Below are positions 8,136-15,508 of a stretch of DNA of 28,092 nt, one piece after another (the first letter of the stretch is position 1; the number at the start of each line of letters is the position of its first letter). Source of the DNA: JAEUMD01 sp937950105. Lineage in GTDB: Bacteria > Pseudomonadota > Alphaproteobacteria > Rhizobiales > Hyphomicrobiaceae. The notes under the pieces were generated by a model. It ran no database searches. It was not told the origin of the DNA and saw only the letters and a list, made by a program, of their open reading frames with translations. The DNA is taken from the NCBI GenBank assembly GCA_036821845.1, contig DAISIT010000041.1:1-28092 (forward strand). The letters run 5' to 3'. The position numbers were made by a program, and so were the translations under genes.

Positions 8136-9584
8136 TCATGCCGCCTTGTCGATGCTCGCCGCGCTCTCGAGCGGGAACACCTTCGACGGGTTGAGCAGCC
8201 ACTGCGGATCGAACGCCGTCTTGATGCGCATCTGCAGCGCCAGATCGGTATCGGAGAACTGCACGCGCATCAGGTCGCGCTTCTCGATGCCGACGCCGTG
8301 CTCGCCGGTGAGACAGCCGCCGACCTCGACGCACAGCGTCAGGATCTCGGCGCCGGCCAGTTCGGCCCGCTCCGACTCGTCGGGGTCGTTGGCGTTGTAC
8401 AGGATCAACGGATGCAGGTTGCCGTCGCCCGCATGGAAGATGTTGGCGACCTTGAGCCGGTGGCGCTCGCAGATCGACGAAATCGCGACCAGAACCTCGG
8501 GCAGCCGCGACAACGGAATCGTACCATCCATGCAGTAGTAGTCGGAGATGCGGCCGATGGCGCCGAACGCCGACTTGCGGCCCTTCCAGATCTTCGCGCT
8601 CTGGATCGGTCCGTCGCTGATGAGAACCTTGCCGGCACCATTCTGCACGGCGATGTCCTTGATGTGATCGAGAAGCCCGGTGATCTCCGCTTCCGAGCCT
8701 TCGACCTCGACGATCAGCAGTGCCTCGACGTCGAGCGGATAACCGGCGTGGGCAAAGCTTTCGCACACCTCGATTGCCGGCTTGTCCATGAACTCGATGG
8801 CGACCGGAATGATGCCCGAGGCGATGATGGCCGAGACGCAACGCCCCGCCGCCTGGCTCGAGTCGAAGCCGAGCAGCATCGGCCGCGCGCCCTCCGCCGA
8901 CTTGATAATGCGAACCGTCGCCTCGGTGATGATGCCGAACTGGCCTTCGGAGCCGACGATCAGGCCGAGCATGTCGTAGCCGTCGGCATCGAGATGCGCG
9001 CCACCGATATCGACCACCTCGCCGGTGATGAGCACCATGCGCAGGCCGAGCACGTTGTTGGTCGTCACGCCGTACTTGAGGCAGTGGGCGCCGCCCGAGT
9101 TCATGGCGAGATTGCCGGCGAGCGTGCAGGCGAGCTGGCTCGACGGATCCGGCGCATAGAAGAAGCCGCGCTCGCCCACCGCTCCGGAAATGGCGAGATT
9201 GGTGATGCCGGCCTCGACGCGGGCAAAGCGCGACTCGTAATCGAGTTCGAGCACACGGCTCATTTTCGAGATGCAGACGACGATCGAATCCTCGGCGGGC
9301 AATGCGCCACCGCACAGCGACGTGCCGGCCCCGCGCGGCACCACCTTGATGCCCTTCTCGTGACAGTAGCGCAGGACGCGCGACACTTCCTCGGTCGAGC
9401 GCGGCAGCACCACGGCCAGGGGCATGCGCCGGTAAGCGGTCAACGCGTCCGTCTCGTAGGCGCGCCGCCCGTCATCGTCGCCAACGACGATGGCCTCGCC
9501 CACCAGCGCCTTCAGCTCCGCCACGATGGCGTCGCGCCGGGCCACGATTTTCGCATCGGGATCGGGAAGCTCGATATGGGCCAT
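8136..9584 (-). CDS. glcD: Glycolate oxidase catalytic FAD subunit GlcD
   Basis: A 482-residue FAD-linked oxidase that converts glycolate to glyoxylate; the family also includes D-lactate dehydrogenases, so D-lactate is a possible substrate. Motifs: PLAVVLPRSTEEVSRVLRYC and VVPRGAGTSLCGGALP (FAD-binding), SSQLACTLAGNLAMNSGGAHCLKYG, VGSEGQFGIITEATV, NIFHAGDGNLHPLI and TGEHGVGIEKRDLM, ending FDPQWLLNPSKVFP. I chose the ATG at 9584 because GAGGAGG lies a few bases upstream and MAHIELPDPDAK is the usual N-terminus; an upstream start at 9635 would add 17 unlikely residues. It is the first gene of glcDEF and is divergent from a LysR gene. Confidence 0.95.
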   Translation of the reverse strand: MAHIELPDPDAKIVARRDAIVAELKALVGEAIVVGDDDGRRAYETDALTAYRRMPLAVVLPRSTEEVSRVLRYCHEKGIKVVPRGAGTSLCGGALPAEDSIVVCISKMSRVLELDYESRFARVEAGITNLAISGAVGERGFFYAPDPSSQLACTLAGNLAMNSGGAHCLKYGVTTNNVLGLRMVLITGEVVDIGGAHLDADGYDMLGLIVGSEGQFGIITEATVRIIKSAEGARPMLLGFDSSQAAGRCVSAIIASGIIPVAIEFMDKPAIEVCESFAHAGYPLDVEALLIVEVEGSEAEITGLLDHIKDIAVQNGAGKVLISDGPIQSAKIWKGRKSAFGAIGRISDYYCMDGTIPLSRLPEVLVAISSICERHRLKVANIFHAGDGNLHPLILYNANDPDESERAELAGAEILTLCVEVGGCLTGEHGVGIEKRDLMRVQFSDTDLALQMRIKTAFDPQWLLNPSKVFPLESAASIDKAA

Positions 9585-9954
9585 CGGACGGTCCTCCTCG
9601 ATTAGCCGGCTCACGCGACAACGACCGATATGCAATCCATCGCAACGCGGACGCGCGACGCCGCGCCCGCCGCATCATAGCCCGCGGGAGAGGCGGATGT
9701 GCAATCCCCGTCATTCTCGAGGCCGGGCAAACGCACCATTGCGCGAAGAGATCGGAAGCGGCTACGGTCCGCCGACTGATCGTCACCATGCGCCCGCTGC
9801 TTGCGGCGCCGGCGCGGCGGCCATGCCACCCATTATCAATGAATCCGAACAGATCATATGTATTTTGCTACTTTCGCCGACACACCATCGCCGGTAGTTA
9901 GGAGAAAGAAAGTGCAGCTACACACTATCGTGACCGCTCCGTGAGGTGTTGCCC
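9585..9954. promoter_or_regulatory. Divergent control region between glcD and the LysR gene
   Basis: This 370-base gap separates the starts of two divergent genes and holds no convincing open frame. Most of it is GC-rich, but 9831-9880 is clearly AT-rich and is the likely place for promoters and regulator binding. TGATAATG on the minus strand (around 9832-9839) could be a -10 element for glcDEF, without a recognisable -35. A divergent regulator-target layout is classic for LysR systems. Confidence 0.5.
9839..9857. promoter_or_regulatory. Candidate LysR-type operator dyad
   Basis: ATGA (9839-9842) and TCAT (9854-9857) face each other with 11 bases between, and a T-N11-A pair lies inside (T9844, A9856). 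It sits in the only AT-rich part of the glcD-lysR gap. Four-base arms are short, so chance is quite possible. Confidence 0.25.
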
Positions 9955-11022
9955 ATGACCGCCATCAGCGACCTCGACATTTTTGCCCGCGTCGCACGCA
10001 CCGCCAACATGTCCGCGGCCGGCCGCGAAATGGGGCTTTCCCCGGCGGTGGTCTCCAAGCGCATCAGCCTGCTCGAGGAGCGCCTCGGCGCACGCCTGTT
10101 CCAGCGCACCACCCGGCATCTGACGCTCACCGAGACGGGCGAAGGCTATTTCAAGCGCGTCGTCGACATCCTCAGCCTGATCGAGGAAGCCGAGGATTTC
10201 GTCAGCCGCCGTAACACGAGGCCCCGCGGCGTCCTCAAGGTGACCGCGCCGACCGCCTTCAGCCGCCTGCACATCGCCCCCTACCTCGCCGAGTTCCTGC
10301 TCAAGTTCCCCGAGGTCGAGGTCGAAATGCACCTCACCGACAACTTCGTCGACATCATCCGCGACGGCTTCGACGTGGCGATCCGCATCGGCGAACTGCG
10401 CGATTCGTCGCTCGTCGCCCGCAAGCTGGCGCCCGAGAATCGCGTCATGTGCGCCTCGCCGAAGTATCTTGCCGACGCCGGCATGCCGAAATCCCTCACC
10501 GATCTCGAGACGCACAACTGCCTGCTCGCCGGCGCCCAGGACGTGTGGCGGCTCGAAGGCCCGGATGGGCAGGTCCAGGTGCGCGTCAAGGGCAACATCC
10601 GCTCCAACTCGGCGGAGTTCATCGGCGACGCGCTGACCGCCGGCCTCGGCATCGCGCTGCGCTCGACGTGGGAAGTCGCCGCGCAGCTGAAATCGGGCGA
10701 ACTGGTCGTGGTGCTCCCCAAGTATCGCGGCTCGTCGGCCGTCGGCATCTTCGCGGTCTATCCGTGCCGCGAGTTCATGCCGAACAAGGTCAACGTCTTC
10801 ATCGAGTATCTGGCCGAACTGTACGGACGCGAGCTCTACTGGGAAAAGGACAAGCTCGCCGCCAAATCCGCCAACGGTTTCGCTGCGAAAAGCGAGATCG
10901 CCACAGCTCCCTCCTGCTCCACGCCACCGAAACTCGATGGCAAGATCGCTGCCGAAAAGGCCGCATCTCCGGCGCGCAAGTCTGGCAATGGTAAAGCGGC
11001 GCGGCAGAGCAACGGCGGTTGA
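9955..11022 (+). CDS. LysR-family transcriptional regulator, likely of glcDEF
   Basis: A 355-residue LysR-type regulator of the CrgA/DsdC-like group. The N-terminal winged helix-turn-helix (about residues 1-60) shows FARVARTANMSAAGREMGLSP and RLGARLFQRTTRHLTLTETG; the ligand-binding domain follows from about residue 88 (RGVLKVTAPTAFSR). The usual length is about 300 residues; here about 55 extra residues rich in Lys, Ala and Ser form a probably disordered basic tail. I prefer the ATG at 9955 because GAGG lies eight bases upstream; a GTG at 9946 would add three residues. It is divergent from glcDEF, and a cytochrome c gene follows 142 bases downstream. The inducer may be glycolate or lactate (inference). 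Confidence 0.9.
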   Translation: MTAISDLDIFARVARTANMSAAGREMGLSPAVVSKRISLLEERLGARLFQRTTRHLTLTETGEGYFKRVVDILSLIEEAEDFVSRRNTRPRGVLKVTAPTAFSRLHIAPYLAEFLLKFPEVEVEMHLTDNFVDIIRDGFDVAIRIGELRDSSLVARKLAPENRVMCASPKYLADAGMPKSLTDLETHNCLLAGAQDVWRLEGPDGQVQVRVKGNIRSNSAEFIGDALTAGLGIALRSTWEVAAQLKSGELVVVLPKYRGSSAVGIFAVYPCREFMPNKVNVFIEYLAELYGRELYWEKDKLAAKSANGFAAKSEIATAPSCSTPPKLDGKIAAEKAASPARKSGNGKAARQSNGG

Positions 11023-11164
11023 GTTGCAGCGGCGCCCGGCTGGCCGTTAGCCGACATCGGAATTCGACGCTCGCAAGGCATCGCCATCGTCGTCGGAGCA
11101 TCGTAAAAGGGCTCGGACCAGTCTTCCTTGCGCCTGCCGCTCGAACTTCGGAGCTACGACGACG

Positions 11165-11563
11165 ATGATGCTTCTGCCTCGCCGCACTGCCGCCCTGTAC
11201 CTCTTCGCCAGCCTCGCCGCTGCGGCACCGGGAAGCGTCGGTGCCGAGGACCTGAAGAAGGGGGCCGAATCCTTCCGCAAGTGCCGCGCCTGCCACGATG
11301 CCGGCCCCGCCGCCGCCAACAAGGTCGGACCGATCCTCAACGGGGTCTACGGGCGCGCCGCCGCCGGTGTCGCGGGCTACAACTATTCCGAGGCCATGAA
11401 GCTGGCAGGCTCGAAGAAGCTCGTCTGGAACGAAGAAACCCTCAACGGATACCTCGAGGCGCCGGGTACCTACCTGCCGAAGAACAAGATGGCCTTCAAG
11501 GGCATTGCCGACGAGGCCGAACGCGCCAACCTGATCGCCTATCTCAAGACGCTGAAGCCCTGA
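11165..11563 (+). CDS. Periplasmic class I cytochrome c (c2/c550-like)
   Basis: A 132-residue exported monohaem cytochrome c. Residues 1-27 are a signal peptide (basic MMLLPRRT, hydrophobic core, cleavage near VGA-ED). Haem attaches at C40-R-A-C43-H44. The distal ligand is probably M109 in the segment PKNKMAFKGI, typical of mitochondrial-like c2 cytochromes (usual KTKMAFAG). It carries electrons in the periplasm between membrane complexes. Its position between the hydroxyacid-responsive-looking LysR gene and lutA suggests it could take electrons from glycolate or lactate oxidation, but quinone is the usual acceptor, so this link is inference. GGAG lies about 11 bases before the ATG. Confidence 0.93.
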   Translation: MMLLPRRTAALYLFASLAAAAPGSVGAEDLKKGAESFRKCRACHDAGPAAANKVGPILNGVYGRAAAGVAGYNYSEAMKLAGSKKLVWNEETLNGYLEAPGTYLPKNKMAFKGIADEAERANLIAYLKTLKP

Positions 11564-11677
11564 GCCGGTGCGCTGCGGCAGCAGGCGCGATGCGTATGGA
11601 CCGCGCGGCGCGCTCAGCTATCATCGTGGCATGAGACGTGCGGAGGTCGGTCCTCTGCGAGCGAGGTCTGAACCAGC

Positions 11678-12511
11678 ATGGCAAACGAGCAAGCCACTTC
11701 CTCCCGCACGGTCCCGCGGCTGACGAGGCGCCCGCTCGCCGGGCTGTTCGTCACCTGTCTCGTCGACGTCATGCGCCCGTCGGTCGGATTCGCGGCGGCA
11801 CGCCTGATCGAGGCCGCCGGCTGCGAGGTTTACGTCCCCTCCGGTCAGACCTGCTGCGGCCAGCCGGCTTACAATTCCGGCGACCGGGCCGACGCCCGGG
11901 CGCTCGCACGCCAGACGGTGATCGCGTTTCGCGGCTGCGATTACGTGGTCGCCCCGTCCGGCTCGTGCGCCGGCATGCTGAGGACGCACTACCCCAAGCT
12001 GCTGGCGGAGGAGCCGGACATCGCCGAGGAAGCCCAGCGCTTCGCGGCGAAAGTGCACGAACTCGTCTCGTTTCTCGTCGACGTACGCGGCATGACCGCC
12101 ATTCCGCCCGAGATGCAAGCGGCGCCGCGCGGCCCCGTCACCTATCACGACAGCTGCTCGGGTCTGCGCGAACTCGGCATCAAGGGCCAGCCACGCCAGT
12201 TGTTGACCTCGATCAAGGGGCTGCGGCTGGTTGAAATGGCAGACTCGGAAATCTGCTGCGGGTTCGGCGGTACGTTCTCGATCAAATTCCCCGACATCTC
12301 GAATGCGATGGTGGAGAGCAAGACCGAGCGCATTGCCGCCGCCGGACCGACCATGGTTCTCGCCGGTGATCTCGGCTGCCTGCTCAACATGGCAGGCAAG
12401 CTCGCCCGGCAAGGTCGCGGCATCGCCGCACGCCATGTCGCGGAGGTGCTGGCAGGGGACGACTCGACACCGCCGATCGGTGCCCCTATGTCGGGGGCTT
12501 CTCGGCGGTGA
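11678..12511 (+). CDS. lutA: LutA/LldE-type lactate utilization Fe-S protein
   Basis: A 277-residue protein of the LutA family, one of three subunits (LutABC) that oxidise L-lactate to pyruvate in the cytoplasm. It has two CCG-type cysteine-rich domains: C27 in VTCLVDVMRP with C59-C60-G in SGQTCCGQPAYNSG, and C160 in DSCSGLRELGI with C193-C194-G in EICCGFGGTFSIK. It is slightly longer than the usual 240-250 residues owing to an N-terminal extension (about 20 residues) and a Pro/Ser-rich C-terminus. GAGG is about 11 bases before the ATG. It is separated from lutB by a YdcH-like gene and a hairpin, an unusual interruption. Confidence 0.9.
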   Translation: MANEQATSSRTVPRLTRRPLAGLFVTCLVDVMRPSVGFAAARLIEAAGCEVYVPSGQTCCGQPAYNSGDRADARALARQTVIAFRGCDYVVAPSGSCAGMLRTHYPKLLAEEPDIAEEAQRFAAKVHELVSFLVDVRGMTAIPPEMQAAPRGPVTYHDSCSGLRELGIKGQPRQLLTSIKGLRLVEMADSEICCGFGGTFSIKFPDISNAMVESKTERIAAAGPTMVLAGDLGCLLNMAGKLARQGRGIAARHVAEVLAGDDSTPPIGAPMSGASRR

Positions 12512-12629
12512 GCGAGGGCCCCGCGCCCGGACGTCACCTGCAGAGCCCGCCTGTTCACCGTGCCGCCGCCAATCCCGCGCGCCGGCCGCAAGATGAAATT
12601 ATGAGAAGAAGAAGCGAAGGACGCAAGGA

Positions 12630-12869
12630 ATGTCGCACGTTCCCCACGAGCTGGCCGAGGAATTTCCGGAGTACAAGGAGCGCATCCACGAGCTGAAGAT
12701 GAGCCATGCGCACTTCTCGCGCCTGTCCGACGAGTACCATGAGCTCAACCGCGAGATTCATCGCATCGAAGCGGCCGGGGTCAACGTCTCCGACGAGGAA
12801 TTCGAGAACCTGAAGCTGGTTCGCGTGCGCCTCAAGGACGAGATCTACGAGATGCTGAAGGGCGAGTGA
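12630..12869 (+). CDS. YdcH-like (DUF465) small coiled-coil protein
   Basis: A 79-residue acidic, highly helical protein of the YdcH/DUF465 family. The core HELKMSHAHFSRLSDEYHELNREIHRIEAA and the following LKLVRVRLKDEIYEML are typical; the whole chain should form a helical hairpin. The function of the family is not established. The ATG has GAAGGA eight bases upstream. It lies inside the lut cluster, 118 bases after lutA and before a hairpin that precedes lutB. Nothing known links this family with lactate use, so it may be a passenger. Confidence 0.9.
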   Translation: MSHVPHELAEEFPEYKERIHELKMSHAHFSRLSDEYHELNREIHRIEAAGVNVSDEEFENLKLVRVRLKDEIYEMLKGE

Positions 12870-12952
12870 GCCGCAACGGCGAGCCGCAGATCCGGCACGG
12901 CCACTGCCGTAAACGGTACTAGGCCCGGCGCACGCGATTGTCGTATCGTCCC

Positions 12953-12979
12953 ATGCCGGCGGCTGACGTCCGCCGGCAT
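12953..12979 (+). terminator. Terminator-like hairpin just before lutB
   Basis: ATGCCGGCGG (12953-12962) and CCGCCGGCAT (12970-12979) form a perfect 10-bp stem with a seven-base loop (CTGACGT), followed by TCTCGTTT. This resembles an intrinsic terminator with an imperfect T-tract. It ends only 25 bases before the lutB ATG, so it either ends the ydcH transcript or acts as an attenuator/translation-control hairpin for lutBC. Confidence 0.6.
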
Positions 12980-13004
12980 TCTCGTTTCCAAGCGACGGGA
13001 CGCC

Positions 13005-14432
13005 ATGCACATCGAGACGCCCCACTTCAAAAGCAATGCGCGCGCGGCCCTCGCCGATCCGCAGCTGCAGCGCGCGCTCGCCGGCCTGCCCGGCGGGCTC
13101 GTCGCCCAGCGCGCCGCCGCCCGCGATCGCCTGCCCGAGTTCGAGGCGCTGCGCGACGCCGGCCGCGATTTGCGCAACGACACGCTTTCGCTGCTGGATG
13201 TCTACCTCGAGACCTACGAGAAGAATGCCACCGCCGCCGGCGCGCATGTGCACTGGGCCGAAACCGGCCGCGAAGCCTGCGACATCATCCTCGACATCTG
13301 CCGCAAGGCCGGAGCGCGCCTCGTCGCCAAGGGCAAATCGATGATCTCTGAGGAGATCGCGCTCAACGCACACCTCGAAGCCGCCGGCCTCGAAGTGGTG
13401 GAGACGGACCTCGGCGAATACATCCTGCAGATCCGCGGTGAGACGCCGAGCCATATCATCGCGCCGGCCATCCACCTGACGCAGGAGCAGGTCGAGGCGG
13501 ATTTCCGCCGCACGCACGCCGCGCTGCCCGAGGGCCGCCGTCTGGTCGAGCCGGCCGAACTGGTGAGCGAAGCCCGCCACGTGCTGCGGGAGAAGTTCCT
13601 CACCGCCGAGGTCGGCATCACCGGCGCCAACTTCCTGGTCGCCGAGACCGGCTCGTCGGTGATCGTAACCAACGAAGGCAACGGCGACCTGACGCAATCG
13701 CTCGCCAAGGTGCACATCGTCATCGCCTCCATCGACAAGGTGCTGGCGACGCGGGAAGACCTCGCGAGTATCCTGCGTCTGCTGGCGCGCTCGGCGACGG
13801 GGCAGGAGTGCACCACCTACGCGACGGTCTCGACCGGACCGCGTCGGCCGGGGGATGTCGACGGCCCCGAGGCCTATCACGTCGTGCTGCTCGACAACGG
13901 CCGCGCCGAGCTGCTCGGCAGCCGCTTCCGCGAGGTGCTGCGCTGCATCCGCTGCGGCGCCTGCATGAACCATTGCCCGGTCTACGGCGCCGTCGGCGGC
14001 CATGCCTACGGCTGGGTCTATCCGGGGCCGATCGGCTCGGTGATGACGCCGGCCCTGATCGGCGTCGCCAAGGGCGGCAACCTCCCGAATGCGTCGACGT
14101 TCTGCGGCCGCTGCGAGGCGGTCTGCCCGATGAAGATCCCGCTGCCGGGCCTGATGCGGCACTGGCGCGAGGCGGAGTTCGAGGACAAGCTGCCGCCGCT
14201 GACACAGCGCCTCGCACTCGGTGCCTGGGCCTGGCTGGCGCGCCGGCCGCGGCTCTATCACCTCGCCATGCGCTTCGCCGCCGCCGGCCTCGGCGCCATC
14301 GGGCGGCGGCACGGCCGCTTCCGTCGCCTGCCTCTGGCGGGTAGCTGGACCCGCCACCGCGATCTCGCCGCACCGCAAGGGCGCACGTTCCAGCAGCTCT
14401 GGACCGAACGCGAGCGCGGGGTGCCGCAATGA
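13005..14432 (+). CDS. lutB: LutB/LldF-type lactate utilization Fe-S protein
   Basis: A 475-residue iron-sulfur subunit of the LutABC L-lactate oxidising complex. The N-terminal part is a LUD-type domain (TGREACDIILDIC, VAKGKSMISEEIALN, TGANFLVAETGSSVIVTNEGNGD). The ferredoxin-like part has C314-x2-C317-x2-C320-x3-C324-P and C367-x2-C370-x3-C374-P, giving sites for two 4Fe-4S clusters. The C-terminus is basic and hydrophobic, as in the family. Length matches the usual 460-480 residues. It overlaps lutC by four bases (ATGA), which indicates translational coupling, and is preceded closely by a hairpin. Confidence 0.95.
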   Translation: MHIETPHFKSNARAALADPQLQRALAGLPGGLVAQRAAARDRLPEFEALRDAGRDLRNDTLSLLDVYLETYEKNATAAGAHVHWAETGREACDIILDICRKAGARLVAKGKSMISEEIALNAHLEAAGLEVVETDLGEYILQIRGETPSHIIAPAIHLTQEQVEADFRRTHAALPEGRRLVEPAELVSEARHVLREKFLTAEVGITGANFLVAETGSSVIVTNEGNGDLTQSLAKVHIVIASIDKVLATREDLASILRLLARSATGQECTTYATVSTGPRRPGDVDGPEAYHVVLLDNGRAELLGSRFREVLRCIRCGACMNHCPVYGAVGGHAYGWVYPGPIGSVMTPALIGVAKGGNLPNASTFCGRCEAVCPMKIPLPGLMRHWREAEFEDKLPPLTQRLALGAWAWLARRPRLYHLAMRFAAAGLGAIGRRHGRFRRLPLAGSWTRHRDLAAPQGRTFQQLWTERERGVPQ

Positions 14433-15103
14433 CGACCGCCCGCGATCGCATCCTGTTGCGCGTGCGCAGCTCGCTTGGCGTGACGGCGGACGATACGGCC
14501 CGCAAGGACATGGCCGCCGACCGCATCGCCGAACATCCCGTGACCCTGCTGCCCGAGCGGGCGACGCGCTCGGGTGAAGCGCTGTACGCACAGTTCCGCG
14601 CCCTGCTCGAAGGACAGCAGGCCACCATCGTCGAGGTGGCAGAAGCCAGCGCCGTCCCGGCTGCGGTCCTCGATTATCTCGTCGCTTCCGGCCTTCCGGC
14701 ATCGATCCGCATCGGCGAAGACGCGCGGCTCGCGTCGATGCCGTGGACTGATACGGAGGGGCTCACGGTACTGAAAGGGGCCGCCGAGGCGGGCGATCGG
14801 GCCGGCCTTTCCCATGCCATCGCCGGCATTTCCGAGACCGGAACTCTGGTGATCGCCGCCGGCCGCGACAACCCCGTCACGCTGGCGTTCATGCCGGAAA
14901 CGCACGTCGTCGTCGTCGAGCGCCACAGCATCGTCGCCAGCTACGAGGCCGCGCTCGCCATCGTGCGCGAACGCTTCGGCGCCAACGGCATGCCGCGCAC
15001 GCTGAACTACATTTCGGGACCGTCGCGCACGGCCGACATCGGCGGCAAGATCGTCATCGGCGCGCACGGCCCGCGCCGCCTCGGCATCATCGTCGCCGGC
15101 TGA
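14429..15103 (+). CDS. lutC: LutC/LldG-type lactate utilization protein
   Basis: A 224-residue LUD-domain protein, third subunit of LutABC. Visible family features are the central GLSHAIAGISETGTLVIAAG stretch, the PETHVVVVE strand and the C-terminal NYISGPSRTADIGGKIVIGAHGPRRL region with its conserved SGPSRTADIE/G-like motif. Its start codon overlaps the lutB stop (ATGA), so the two are co-translated. The gene ends 19 bases from the convergent small Cys-rich gene. Confidence 0.95.
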   Translation: MTTARDRILLRVRSSLGVTADDTARKDMAADRIAEHPVTLLPERATRSGEALYAQFRALLEGQQATIVEVAEASAVPAAVLDYLVASGLPASIRIGEDARLASMPWTDTEGLTVLKGAAEAGDRAGLSHAIAGISETGTLVIAAGRDNPVTLAFMPETHVVVVERHSIVASYEAALAIVRERFGANGMPRTLNYISGPSRTADIGGKIVIGAHGPRRLGIIVAG

Positions 15104-15122
15104 GCACGAGCAGCGCCGCGCG

Positions 15123-15329
15123 TCAGCGTCGCATGCAGCCTTGCAGGCACGCCTGCAATTGCGCGTCACAGCGCGAGCTGTTGCCCTTGGTGACGATGCG
15201 ACACTTGTTGTGCGCATCGCGGCACGAACCGGCACAGGCGTTGGGCGACGAGCCCTCGCTGCTGGCGACCGTTACCGATGCCAGCAGAACCGCGGCAATG
15301 CCCGCAAGTCTGATCGTCAATCGGCCCAA
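15123..15329 (-). CDS. Small secreted protein with mirror-symmetric six-Cys pattern
   Basis: I read a 68-residue protein from a TTG at 15327-15329, which has GAGGAG eight bases upstream; a longer frame from a TTG at 15419 (98 residues) is also open but has a less likely Arg-rich start. Residues 1-25 look like a signal peptide (LTIRLAGIAAVLLASVTVAS). The mature part has six cysteines spaced C32-x3-C36-x6-C43-x10-C54-x6-C61-x3-C65, exactly symmetric about the middle, suggesting an antiparallel helical hairpin held by disulfides. I recognise no named family. It is convergent with lutC and upstream of nothing obvious. Periplasmic or extracellular location is inferred. Confidence 0.6.
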   Translation of the reverse strand: MGRLTIRLAGIAAVLLASVTVASSEGSSPNACAGSCRDAHNKCRIVTKGNSSRCDAQLQACLQGCMRR

Positions 15330-15508
15330 AGGCTCGGCTCCTCGAAATCGCGTGAGCAGCGAATGAAGCGGTAACGCAGCCTGCGCGCTGCGACGAACGG
15401 CGTTGCGCGGAACACGCAAAAGGCTGCACTGATACTTATGCTAGTCTTGTGCCGATGAACGTAACCTGAAGGACTGTCCGCCTTCTGCCCGCACCGCGCT
15501 GATCCGCG

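Noticed and set aside
4123..9605. Two very long plus-strand open frames (987 and 936 codons) opposite the phosphatase and glc genes
   Set aside because: They are rich in Arg, His, Asp and Ala without any family motif and lie exactly antisense to genes with clear signatures; this is the usual GC-rich shadow effect.
12900..12906. GCCACTG, the core of a cobalamin riboswitch B12 box, upstream of lutB
   Set aside because: Only the seven-base core is present, the rest of the box does not match, and there is no room for the full riboswitch between ydcH and lutB.
5410..15103. Whole glc-lut region as a novel defence or metabolic system
   Set aside because: All core genes fit known hydroxyacid oxidation families; only the arrangement and the hairpin are unusual.
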